Assembly: GCA_964617665.1 (NCBI GenBank)
Contig: CAZUAH010000682.1
Span: 1-7,088 of the forward strand
Origin: JADHUC01 sp964617665
Lineage (GTDB): Bacteria > Planctomycetota > Planctomycetia > Pirellulales > Pirellulaceae
DNA: 7,088 nucleotides
Direction of reading: 5' to 3'
A model generated the notes under the pieces. The model ran no database searches and was not told where the DNA came from. It worked only from the letters and a program-made list of their open reading frames with translations. The position numbers and the translations under genes were made by a program. Positions 1-6,520 of the stretch are shown in pieces. Numbering within the stretch: the first letter of the stretch is position 1; each line of letters opens with the position of its first letter.

Positions 1-66
1 CGCCGTCGATACTGGATCTGGCATTCCCCTTCGCCAGCGAGCCATCTACTCACGGAAAAAATCGAT

Positions 67-2664
67 ATGTTCCATTCAACCGCCTGTGGCAATCCCAGTG
101 CCCGAGTATTAAACCTGCGTTTACTACATACATTTGCTGCATTCATACTTATAGCGCATCCACAGGAATTGTCATTATGCACCGCAAAAGACGACACAAT
201 ATCGAGAAATGAAAGTGTACCTAATGTGATACTCATACTTACCGACGATCAGGGCTGGGGCGATTTGAGCGTGAATGGCAACACAAATCTGAGCACTCCT
301 AACATAGATTCCTTGGCGAGGGACGGAGCCAGCTTTGATCGCTTCTATGTATGCCCGGTCTGTTCGCCCACGCGGGCCGAATTCCTGACCGGTCGATATC
401 ACCCGCGCAGCGGCGTCTATAGCACATCGGCAGGCGGCGAACGGATGAACTTGGACGAGATGACAATCGCCAACACATTCAAGGCGGCGGGTTACGCCAC
501 GGCGGCCTTTGGCAAGTGGCACAACGGCATGCAGTATCCGTATCATCCGAACGGCCGAGGTTTTGACGAGTACTACGGCTTCTGCTCAGGACACTGGGGC
601 GACTACTTCAGCCCACCGTTGGACCACAATGGGAAGATCGTCCAAGGCGATGGTTTCGTAATCGACGACTTCACGAACAAGGCAATCGACTTCATCGAGC
701 GGAACAAGAATAAGCCGTTCTTTGCGTATCTCCCGTTCAACACGCCACACTCGCCGATGCAGGTGCCGGATCGCTGGTGGGACAAGTTCAAAGACAAAGA
801 ATTGACGATGCACAATCGCGATCCCAAACGCGAAAACATCCCACACATACGCTGCGCCCTGGCCATGTGCGAAAACATCGACTGGAACGTCGGTCGCATT
901 CTGAAGAAGCTGGAAGAACTCAAAATCGTGGACGATACCATCGTAATCTACTTCTGCGACAACGGCCCGAACGGTTTCCGCTGGAACGGAGGCATGAAGG
1001 GGCGCAAGGGATCGACCGACGAAGGCGGAGTGCGCTCGCCCATGCTGATTCGTTGGCCCGGGAACATCGACTCCGGAAAGACGGTCCCGCAGATCGCGGG
1101 AGCCATTGATCTGTTGCCAACGCTCGCGGATCTAGCGGATATCAAAGTGGCCAGCAAGAAACCGCTCGATGGCGTCAGCCTCAAACCACTTCTCGTTGGC
1201 ACGGCGTCCGAAACTGCTGTACCACAGGAACGCATGATTTTCTCGCACTGGCGGAACCGCGTCAGCGTTCGCACACAACGGTATCGGCTGGACCATCAAG
1301 GCAAGCTCTACGATATGACGAAAGATCCCGGTCAGTACACGGACATCTCGAAACAACAGCCGGAATCTGCTGACCGTTTGCGCGAGGCCGCCGAGAAATG
1401 GAAGGAACACGTCCTTGCCGGATACGATCAGGACGACCGGCCGTTTTTGATAGGCCATCCCGACTACAGGTACACGCAGATTCCGGCTCGCGACGGCATA
1501 GCACACGGCAACATCAAGCGATCCAATCGTTTCCCAAATTGCTCGTTCTTCACCAACTGGACGAGCCTGAACGACAAGATCACTTGGGAAGCGGAAGTCG
1601 GAGCCGCCGGCGCCTACGAAGTCGAAATTCACTACGCCTGTCCGCAAGCCGAGGTGGGTTCGACCATCGAGTTGAGTTTCAACGACAGCCGTCTGCGTGG
1701 TCAAATCACGGATATCCACGATCCGCCCTTGCGCGGTGGCGAAAACGACCGAGTCGAGCGGCAGGAATCTTACGTGAAGGACTTCAAATCCATACGGCTG
1801 GGAACGATTCATCTGAAGAAAGGACGCGGCGAATTGACGCTTCGTGCCTTAAAGATATCGGCCTCTCAAGTCATGGACTTCCGCCTGATAATGCTGACGA
1901 GAGCGGCACAGCCGGAAAATGACACCGCCTCGCCAACACCAAAACTGCAGCGTGAACGCTTCACCGTGGACGATCGGCCGGCGTTCGTTTTCCGGCCGAC
2001 GAAGGAGTTGCCCGGTCCAACGCCGTGGGTCATGTATGCTCCTACGCTCGGCCAGAACTTGCCAGGATCGGCGGAAACTTGGATGTTCCGCCAATTCCTG
2101 GACGCCGGAATTGCCATCGCCGGTGTGGACGTGGGCGAGTCGTTTGGGAGCCCGCAGGGCCGAGCCGCCTACAACTCCCTTCACAAGCGACTGACGTTGG
2201 AAAAAGGGTTCGATCAACGTGCCTGTTTGCTTGCACGAAGTCGTGGTGGTCTGATGCTGTATTGCTGGGCCGCCGAGAACCCGGAGAAGGTGAGGTGCAT
2301 TGCAGGCATCTATCCGGTATGCAATCTTGCCAGCTATCCCGGTCTGAAGCGGGCCTGCGGAGCGTACGGCATGTCCGAGTCGGAATTGGCCGCACGGCTT
2401 TGCGAACACAATCCGGTCGATCGTGCCGAACCTTTGGCGAAAGCCGGCATTCCCATCTTCCACATCCACGGCGACGGCGACAAAGTGGTTCCGCTCGCAG
2501 ACAACTCCGCTCTGCTCGCCCAGCGATACAAAGCCGCCGGCGGCTCGATGCAGGTGCAGATTGCCGAAGGTCAGGGCCACAACATGTGGCGTGGCTTCTT
2601 CGAGTGCCAGGAGTTGGTCGACTTTGTGATCCAACACGCGACCAGGAAACAGGTGCCGCAGTGA
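67..2664 (+). CDS. Exported sulfatase fused to a C-terminal alpha/beta hydrolase (865 aa)
   Basis: Type I sulfatase that should hydrolyse sulfate esters, probably on a polysaccharide, outside the cytoplasm. Residues 52-460 form the sulfatase domain. Visible are metal ligands D60-D61 in TDDQGWGD, the signature CSPTRAEFLTG with C99 as the residue converted to formylglycine and R103, K150 and H152 in FGKWHNG, H228 in TPHSP, D298-N299, and K314 before EGG. Residues 485-612 form a beta-sandwich tail (DPPLRGGENDRV, RQESYVKDF) that I recall from other planctomycete sulfatases. After a Pro/Thr-containing linker, residues 625-860 are an alpha/beta hydrolase with an apparent triad of S725 (ARSRGG), D805 (HGDGDKVVP) and H838 (GQGH), so a second esterase- or peptidase-like activity is likely. 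Residues 13-38 look like a weak signal peptide with hydrophobic core LLHTFAAFILIA. No strong ribosome site precedes ATG 67. The frame is open back to base 1 but has no ATG, GTG or TTG there. Substrates are unknown. Confidence 0.93.
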   Translation: MFHSTACGNPSARVLNLRLLHTFAAFILIAHPQELSLCTAKDDTISRNESVPNVILILTDDQGWGDLSVNGNTNLSTPNIDSLARDGASFDRFYVCPVCSPTRAEFLTGRYHPRSGVYSTSAGGERMNLDEMTIANTFKAAGYATAAFGKWHNGMQYPYHPNGRGFDEYYGFCSGHWGDYFSPPLDHNGKIVQGDGFVIDDFTNKAIDFIERNKNKPFFAYLPFNTPHSPMQVPDRWWDKFKDKELTMHNRDPKRENIPHIRCALAMCENIDWNVGRILKKLEELKIVDDTIVIYFCDNGPNGFRWNGGMKGRKGSTDEGGVRSPMLIRWPGNIDSGKTVPQIAGAIDLLPTLADLADIKVASKKPLDGVSLKPLLVGTASETAVPQERMIFSHWRNRVSVRTQRYRLDHQGKLYDMTKDPGQYTDISKQQPESADRLREAAEKWKEHVLAGYDQDDRPFLIGHPDYRYTQIPARDGIAHGNIKRSNRFPNCSFFTNWTSLNDKITWEAEVGAAGAYEVEIHYACPQAEVGSTIELSFNDSRLRGQITDIHDPPLRGGENDRVERQESYVKDFKSIRLGTIHLKKGRGELTLRALKISASQVMDFRLIMLTRAAQPENDTASPTPKLQRERFTVDDRPAFVFRPTKELPGPTPWVMYAPTLGQNLPGSAETWMFRQFLDAGIAIAGVDVGESFGSPQGRAAYNSLHKRLTLEKGFDQRACLLARSRGGLMLYCWAAENPEKVRCIAGIYPVCNLASYPGLKRACGAYGMSESELAARLCEHNPVDRAEPLAKAGIPIFHIHGDGDKVVPLADNSALLAQRYKAAGGSMQVQIAEGQGHNMWRGFFECQELVDFVIQHATRKQVPQ

Positions 2665-2699
2665 CTATGTTGCACAAAACGTGACGGCAGCAACGAATT

Positions 2700-2769
2700 G
2701 GGAGGGCGAAGCTCCCGCTGAGCCGATTTCTCTTGCACCGACGCGGCTCGACAGGAGCCTCGCCCTCCC
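2700..2769 (+). repeat. Palindromic interspersed repeat, copy 1 (intergenic)
   Basis: A 70-base imperfect inverted repeat. The left arm is 2700-2725, beginning GGGAGGGCGAAGCTCC and ending GAGCCG. The right arm is 2744-2769, beginning CGGCTCG and ending GCCTCGCCCTCCC. They are separated by an 18-base centre. By hand count 22 of 26 arm positions are complementary. It lies in the 144-base gap between the convergent sulfatase and FG-GAP genes. There is no open frame with a product, no clear target-site duplication and no T-run after the hairpin. Strand is given relative to the arm containing GCGAAGC; copy 2 has the same orientation. It resembles the short palindromic repeats scattered through planctomycete genomes, which is recalled rather than searched. 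Confidence 0.85.
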
Positions 2770-2808
2770 GACAATCGCAGATTTCAGCGCATCGAATCCC
2801 GGAAGCCC

Positions 2809-5283
2809 TCAGATGCCTTCGACGCTGTCGATCACGTACTGCGGTCGTTCACTCATCATCAGGGCCGCGTGGCGATAGAACGGGTAGACGCTCCATTCGA
2901 CGCAGCAAACCAAATCGGGTCTACCGTCGCCATCGAAGTCGCCTGCCCAGGGATGAGGGCCATGGTTGGTGATCCGGATTGGCTCGCCGAAACACCGCAT
3001 GGTCCGCGGGGCTGCAAACACGGGCTCGACTTTCGTGCCACAGTTTCGCAGCAGGTAGATACTGCCGCCGTCCTGCGTGCCGGAGTGGGATCCGGCCACA
3101 CTGTAAATCAAGTCCATCAGCCCGTCACTGTCCCAGTCGACGGCGCGGAAACTCTCGGTCCAATGCGCCTGGCGACTAACGATCCGATCGTCGATGGGGC
3201 GACCGTCGGTAAGCTTCAACTCAGGGCCTCGCCGTAATCGCATTTCACCCTGGTTGTTCTTATACTGAATGAAGAGAGCTGCTCGCCGGGAATGCCCGTC
3301 CAGCGTCACCAAATCCATCAGCCCGTCTCCGGTCCAATCTGCAAACGCGGCGCCCGTGCGCCACATGAACGGTTGCTCCTTTTCTAGCGGGTACACGCCG
3401 TTGTTCGATTTGGGGGCGACGGCCAACTGCGCGGATCGGGAACGCTGTTCGGGCCCGTCCGGATAGCCGTCGCACAAAACCTGGAGTCGTTCGCCGAAAC
3501 GTGGCTCTTCGCGAGTGCCGATGTTCTTGTACCAGAAGATCCGGTTGGTCTCGTTCGGAAACATCAAGTCACGAAGGCCGTCGCCATCCCAGTCCACATA
3601 GCTCGGATACGAGTAACCCATGTCGTGCCAGTTGTGCGGCTCGCCGAGGAGCTCGTTGCGCACGAATCGGATCGGCTTGCCGGCCGCCAAGATTCGTGTG
3701 GCCTCGGCATACGCCGGCCGATCGCGCGTACCCTGGTTGATCACGATGCGCGGCCAACCGTACCCGCCTCCAACAAGCAAATCCAAGTCGCCATCGTCGT
3801 CCCAATCACATGCGCACGGCCAGGCCTGATCGCTTAGTGATAGAACCGCCGCAACAGACCCCGCTCGTCCGCGAAGTGCGAAGCGTGGACGCTCCGACGC
3901 CCCGTTGACTTGCTCGAAGAAAGAAATGCTCTGGAAAACGTCGTATTGGACCAGCAAACCCGATCGGTCACCATCCCTGACGGCGGCGACCAAGGTACAC
4001 CAATCCAGTTCGATTCCGTCAATAGGCTGCTCCGGCGCGAAAGCCGGAGGGTCGCCCGAGAGGTTGCGGCGCCACGCCACGCGATATCCGTCTGGCTGAG
4101 TTGTGGGTCCGCCTTGCAGACAAACGGCGTCCAGCCGCCCATCCCGATCCACGTCCAGAAAGCAACATCCGCGTCCCGCGTCCAGTTTGGCTGGTTGATC
4201 TGCACGAAATGGCCAACCATCCTCATTCACATTCCTGACGTATTGTCCGTCAACGACCAAATCCAGGACGCCGTCGCCGTCCAAATCCACGGCCCGGCAG
4301 CCCTCCCAGCCGGGCACGGTTACCGTGTCAGAGGGAGCGAAGATCGGCATGCCGCCGGGTTCTCGCTTTCCGCTGTTCAGAAAGAACTGGGCCTTGCCGG
4401 TGCCCCGACGTGTATGAACGATGTCGATGAGCCCGTCGCAGTTGAAGTCTGCGAAATCGGCCGACATGTAGGTATGGCGGAAATGTTGCTGGCGACTTGT
4501 ATCACCTGGATCGGAGTATCGCAGTCGCTGAAGGTCGCCGAAATACGATTTGTCAGCTTGGCCGATTCGCGGGTAACACACGATCCCGTCCCACGGTTCT
4601 CCGGGCCGGTACGCGTAGTTCCAACAGCCCGCCAGATCCAATCGCCCGTCCCCGGTCAAGTCAATCAGGGATGCCGCATAGAACAGCGTGATGGAGCGCG
4701 TGGCACCTGCGTTGTATCGCAGCAAATCACCGGTACCGATCGGCGGCGTGTACGGCGACGGTTCAAGCGGAGGCCGTTTCGCCGTGACGCGGAATCGGAC
4801 CTCGAATTCACGATGCGAAGGATCTTCGATCACCCACTCGATACGGCCTTTGTCGCCGTATGCCAAGTCTTTGCCGCGGGCGTGAGGAATACGTTGCCCA
4901 GTAACCACGTTGATGACTTCGACCGAATTCAGGTCCGCCACGCCCGGTAGCCCTGCCTGCCGAATAACGGCGTCAAAGTCGACCATCGGATCCATGGGCA
5001 CGTTGCGATGCACCAGCGGCGTGGTCACCGTCAGCCGAAATCGAACGCAATCCGTGGGTGTCGCTTCCGTCGAGCACTCCGCGATCTCTGCCACGAACGC
5101 CAGAATCGTTGAACAAGTTAAGAGGATTCTTAGAACTGCATTTCGGGAGGGCGAAGCTCCTGCTGAGCCGTATTCTCCCTTGGTTCCGGCTCGGCGGGAG
5201 CCTCGCCCTCCCGGCTTTGAAACCGCTTTCAGTAGTAGCGATATCGCCAGCGCGCATCGTACCCTCGTCGTATTGTCGCACAT
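2809..5283 (-). CDS. Secreted FG-GAP/VCBS repeat protein (824 aa)
   Basis: Probably an extracytoplasmic beta-propeller protein used for binding or adhesion; no catalytic motif is visible. Numbered from ATG 5283, nine calcium-loop repeats of the form DxDxDGxxDL begin at residues 208, 279, 333, 377, 493, 564, 649, 716 and 782, with a degenerate one near 437. Several are followed by an N-x-G-T-x3-P-x-F turn such as NIGTREEPRF. Residues 78-180 look like a separate N-terminal beta domain. Two hydrophobic stretches are possible export signals, at residues 12-18 and, more convincingly, at 50-70 (LRILLTCSTILAFVAEIAEC). Residues 24-47 between them are encoded by a palindromic repeat. The start is ATG 5283, preceded by GAGGAA; GTG 5286 is in frame but too close to that site. 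No ATG, GTG or TTG lies in frame between the repeat and the second hydrophobic core. The ligand is unknown. The gene is convergent with the sulfatase and divergent from the nitrilase. Confidence 0.9.
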   Translation of the reverse strand: MCDNTTRVRCALAISLLLKAVSKPGGRGSRRAGTKGEYGSAGASPSRNAVLRILLTCSTILAFVAEIAECSTEATPTDCVRFRLTVTTPLVHRNVPMDPMVDFDAVIRQAGLPGVADLNSVEVINVVTGQRIPHARGKDLAYGDKGRIEWVIEDPSHREFEVRFRVTAKRPPLEPSPYTPPIGTGDLLRYNAGATRSITLFYAASLIDLTGDGRLDLAGCWNYAYRPGEPWDGIVCYPRIGQADKSYFGDLQRLRYSDPGDTSRQQHFRHTYMSADFADFNCDGLIDIVHTRRGTGKAQFFLNSGKREPGGMPIFAPSDTVTVPGWEGCRAVDLDGDGVLDLVVDGQYVRNVNEDGWPFRADQPAKLDAGRGCCFLDVDRDGRLDAVCLQGGPTTQPDGYRVAWRRNLSGDPPAFAPEQPIDGIELDWCTLVAAVRDGDRSGLLVQYDVFQSISFFEQVNGASERPRFALRGRAGSVAAVLSLSDQAWPCACDWDDDGDLDLLVGGGYGWPRIVINQGTRDRPAYAEATRILAAGKPIRFVRNELLGEPHNWHDMGYSYPSYVDWDGDGLRDLMFPNETNRIFWYKNIGTREEPRFGERLQVLCDGYPDGPEQRSRSAQLAVAPKSNNGVYPLEKEQPFMWRTGAAFADWTGDGLMDLVTLDGHSRRAALFIQYKNNQGEMRLRRGPELKLTDGRPIDDRIVSRQAHWTESFRAVDWDSDGLMDLIYSVAGSHSGTQDGGSIYLLRNCGTKVEPVFAAPRTMRCFGEPIRITNHGPHPWAGDFDGDGRPDLVCCVEWSVYPFYRHAALMMSERPQYVIDSVEGI
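5144..5213 (+). repeat. Palindromic interspersed repeat, copy 2 (inside the FG-GAP gene)
   Basis: A 70-base inverted repeat with 27-base arms at 5144-5170 and 5187-5213 and a 16-base centre. By hand count 24 of 27 arm positions are complementary, and two of the three exceptions become G-U pairs in plus-strand RNA. The left arm differs from copy 1 at one of 26 bases and the right arm at two, while the centres have diverged. Both copies share the same arm asymmetry (GCGAAGC on the left, GCCTCGC on the right), so they have a polarity and lie in the same orientation. This copy is within the N-terminal coding part of the FG-GAP gene, on the opposite strand, and is read as residues 24-47 including GSAGASPSR. 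Confidence 0.88.
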
Positions 5284-5286
5284 CAC

Positions 5287-5292
5287 TTCCTC
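5287..5292 (-). promoter_or_regulatory. Ribosome binding site of the FG-GAP gene
   Basis: On the minus strand GAGGAA directly precedes GTG 5286 and sits three bases before ATG 5283. The spacing is short for the ATG and unusable for the GTG, so it favours ATG 5283. It also supports translation starting upstream of the embedded repeat rather than after it. Confidence 0.6.
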
Positions 5293-5395
5293 ACCCTCGT
5301 TTCACCACCAACGCCCGCGTGTCAAATTGAGCGTCCATAGTCTACCGCGCACGAAACCCACACGCAGCAAGATCTTCTTTGTTTTGAGTGGGCCC

Positions 5396-5428
5396 TTGTC
5401 ACATCACCTCCGTCCGGTTGGGTACAAT
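5396..5428 (+). promoter_or_regulatory. Possible sigma-70-type promoter for the nitrilase gene
   Basis: TACAAT at 5423-5428 matches five of six bases of a -10 box. TTGTCA at 5396-5401 matches five of six bases of a -35 box. The 21-base spacer is too long for a standard promoter, so only the -10 part is reasonably convincing. Transcription would begin near 5435, giving a leader of about 40 bases. It would exclude the upstream ATG at 5388 as a start. No equally good promoter was seen for the divergent FG-GAP gene; a TTGACA at 5325-5320 on the minus strand has no matching -10 box. Confidence 0.3.
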
Positions 5429-5456
5429 CGTAGCGAGCCCGTGTACCCCACACCAC

Positions 5457-5464
5457 AAGGGAGG
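5457..5464 (+). promoter_or_regulatory. Ribosome binding site of the nitrilase gene
   Basis: AAGGGAGG ends seven bases before ATG 5472, a good Shine-Dalgarno match at normal spacing. It fixes the start at 5472 rather than at the in-frame ATG 5388. The 28 extra residues from 5388 look unlike protein and would put the signal peptide inside the chain. Confidence 0.8.
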
Positions 5465-5471
5465 ATTCAAT

Positions 5472-6380
5472 ATGACAAGCGACAAGCGTTCTCGACTGCG
5501 ATCTATCGCGGCAGCGGTCTATGCCACGTTGGCGATTATAGTCCCCGCTTCGATCACTGCAGCGGAACTCAGCGTCGACACATCCCAGAAGCCGGAGAAG
5601 GGAAAGGTACGTATTGCGGTCGTCCAGCAGGATAGCGTTCCTGGCGCGGTCGAGGAGAACCGGGCCAAGGCAATCCGCTTTGCCCGCGAGGCGCTTCGCA
5701 ATCACGCGGACATCATTCTGTTTCACGAAGCTCTGCTGGTGGGCTACGTCCCCAACATCCTCGAGTTGGCCGAACCCGTGGACGGGCGTACGACTCGCGC
5801 GTTTCAGGAAATCCTGAAAGGAACGGAGTCGCTCGTTTTGTACGGGCTGGTCGAACGAGACGGTGAGAACTACCACACATCGGCAGTCCTCGTTGGTTCC
5901 GACGGCGTGGAAGCCTGCTATCGAAAGACCCATCTGTGGTGGAGAGCCAACGGCGCCCGCCACGAGCCGACCTTCTTCCGCGCTGGCGACGAACTCGTGA
6001 CGTTCGAGGTCAAGGGCCACAAATGTGGCGTGATGATCTGCTACGACGGGGATTTTCCCGAAATGACGCGTGCCTATGCCAACCGGGACTGTGTCATTTT
6101 GTTCTGGTTGAACAACCGCGGTAGCCGCGGCCACCGCGAAGTCCACCCACTGGTCCGCGCCAACACAATGATCATGGCCACATCCTGCTGTTGCGGTAAG
6201 AATGAGGCCGGCAACCAATGCCACGGTGGCAGTAATATCACGGACAAGAACGGATCTCTGCTAGCTGAGATCTGGGACAAGGAGGGCATCATCTACGCCG
6301 ACGTAGACCCAAGCACGGTTCTGGATGCACGCAACCAGAACCCTTGGTATCGAGGCCAAAGGCAGGACCTCTATCGTTAG
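5472..6380 (+). CDS. Exported carbon-nitrogen hydrolase, nitrilase superfamily (302 aa)
   Basis: Member of the nitrilase/amidase superfamily, which hydrolyses non-peptide C-N bonds such as amides, ureido groups or nitriles through a cysteine thiol. The whole Glu-Lys-Cys triad is visible: E86 in ILFHEALL, K152 in CYRKTHLW and C190 in CGVMICYDGDFPE. E165 (ARHEPTFF) is at the place of the second conserved glutamate. The core from about residue 46 to 282 has the usual family length, and the C-terminal part keeps the GGSNITDKNGSLLAE stretch typical of the fold. Residues 1-31 form a signal peptide: basic SDKRSRLR, a hydrophobic core AAAVYATLAIIV, then a likely cut after TAA. This points to action outside the cytoplasmic membrane, whereas most of the superfamily is cytoplasmic. 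C239-C241 and C250 make an unusual cysteine cluster. The exact substrate cannot be told. The start is chosen by its ribosome site. The gene is divergent from the FG-GAP gene, with no operon partner visible. Confidence 0.92.
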   Translation: MTSDKRSRLRSIAAAVYATLAIIVPASITAAELSVDTSQKPEKGKVRIAVVQQDSVPGAVEENRAKAIRFAREALRNHADIILFHEALLVGYVPNILELAEPVDGRTTRAFQEILKGTESLVLYGLVERDGENYHTSAVLVGSDGVEACYRKTHLWWRANGARHEPTFFRAGDELVTFEVKGHKCGVMICYDGDFPEMTRAYANRDCVILFWLNNRGSRGHREVHPLVRANTMIMATSCCCGKNEAGNQCHGGSNITDKNGSLLAEIWDKEGIIYADVDPSTVLDARNQNPWYRGQRQDLYR

Positions 6381-6486
6381 TCCGAATCCCTCTGCAGTGA
6401 TTCGAATGATGCGGAACGCCGCTGGCCTCCAGCGCCGACCCCACTCCGGCCGACAGTTGTTCGTAGCACCACCTTCAGGCGGCCCA

Positions 6487-6508
6487 TGCCTCGCGCAGGG
6501 GCGAGGCG
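6487..6508. terminator. Possible bidirectional terminator hairpin
   Basis: GCCTCGC at 6488-6494 pairs perfectly with GCGAGGC at 6501-6507 across a six-base loop, with a flanking T-G pair. It lies in the 140-base gap between the convergent nitrilase and surface-protein genes, 13 bases after the end of the latter. Two weaker hairpins lie in the same gap, CGAATC/GATTCG at 6383-6404 and CGCTGG/CCAGCG at 6420-6434. None has a T-run, so the terminator role is inferred from position. Confidence 0.25.
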
Positions 6509-6520
6509 CTGTCTCCCGGT

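Noticed and set aside
178..180. Possible lipobox at LSLC (C38) of the sulfatase
   Set aside because: The residue before the cysteine is leucine instead of Gly, Ala or Ser, so lipoprotein processing is unlikely.
1132..1812. 226-residue open frame on the minus strand opposite the sulfatase tail
   Set aside because: Antisense to conserved sulfatase and beta-sandwich coding sequence, with no motif of its own.
1849..2637. 262-residue open frame on the minus strand opposite the hydrolase domain
   Set aside because: Low-complexity translation without family motifs, antisense to a domain with a complete catalytic triad. A GC-rich shadow frame.
3910..4950. 346-residue open frame on the plus strand opposite the FG-GAP gene
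   Set aside because: It is the reverse of the Asp/Gly-rich calcium loops: GAC and GGC codons read backwards give GTC and GCC, hence the recurring VAV and AVAV patterns. It has no recognisable fold and no clear ribosome site, and the opposite strand holds a well-supported gene.
2700..5213. The two repeats as a CRISPR array or as the ends of one composite transposon
   Set aside because: There are only two copies 2.4 kb apart with no regular spacers. They are direct rather than inverted, with no transposase and no visible target duplication.
5297..5325. Perfect TTGACA on the minus strand upstream of the FG-GAP gene as a promoter
   Set aside because: At 17-base spacing the -10 position reads AAACGA, a poor match, and the transcript would begin at the ribosome site.
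5388..5471. In-frame upstream ATG extending the nitrilase by 28 residues
   Set aside because: The extension crosses the possible -10 box and the ribosome binding site, has no protein-like pattern, and would bury the signal peptide.
4910..5635. 241-residue plus-strand frame containing REGEAPAEP
   Set aside because: The peptide is a translation of the palindromic repeat and is a known type of spurious product. The rest is antisense to the FG-GAP N-terminus and runs out of frame into the nitrilase gene.
5322..6224. 300-residue open frame on the minus strand opposite the nitrilase
   Set aside because: The plus strand has the nitrilase triad, signal peptide and ribosome site, while this frame shows nothing recognisable.
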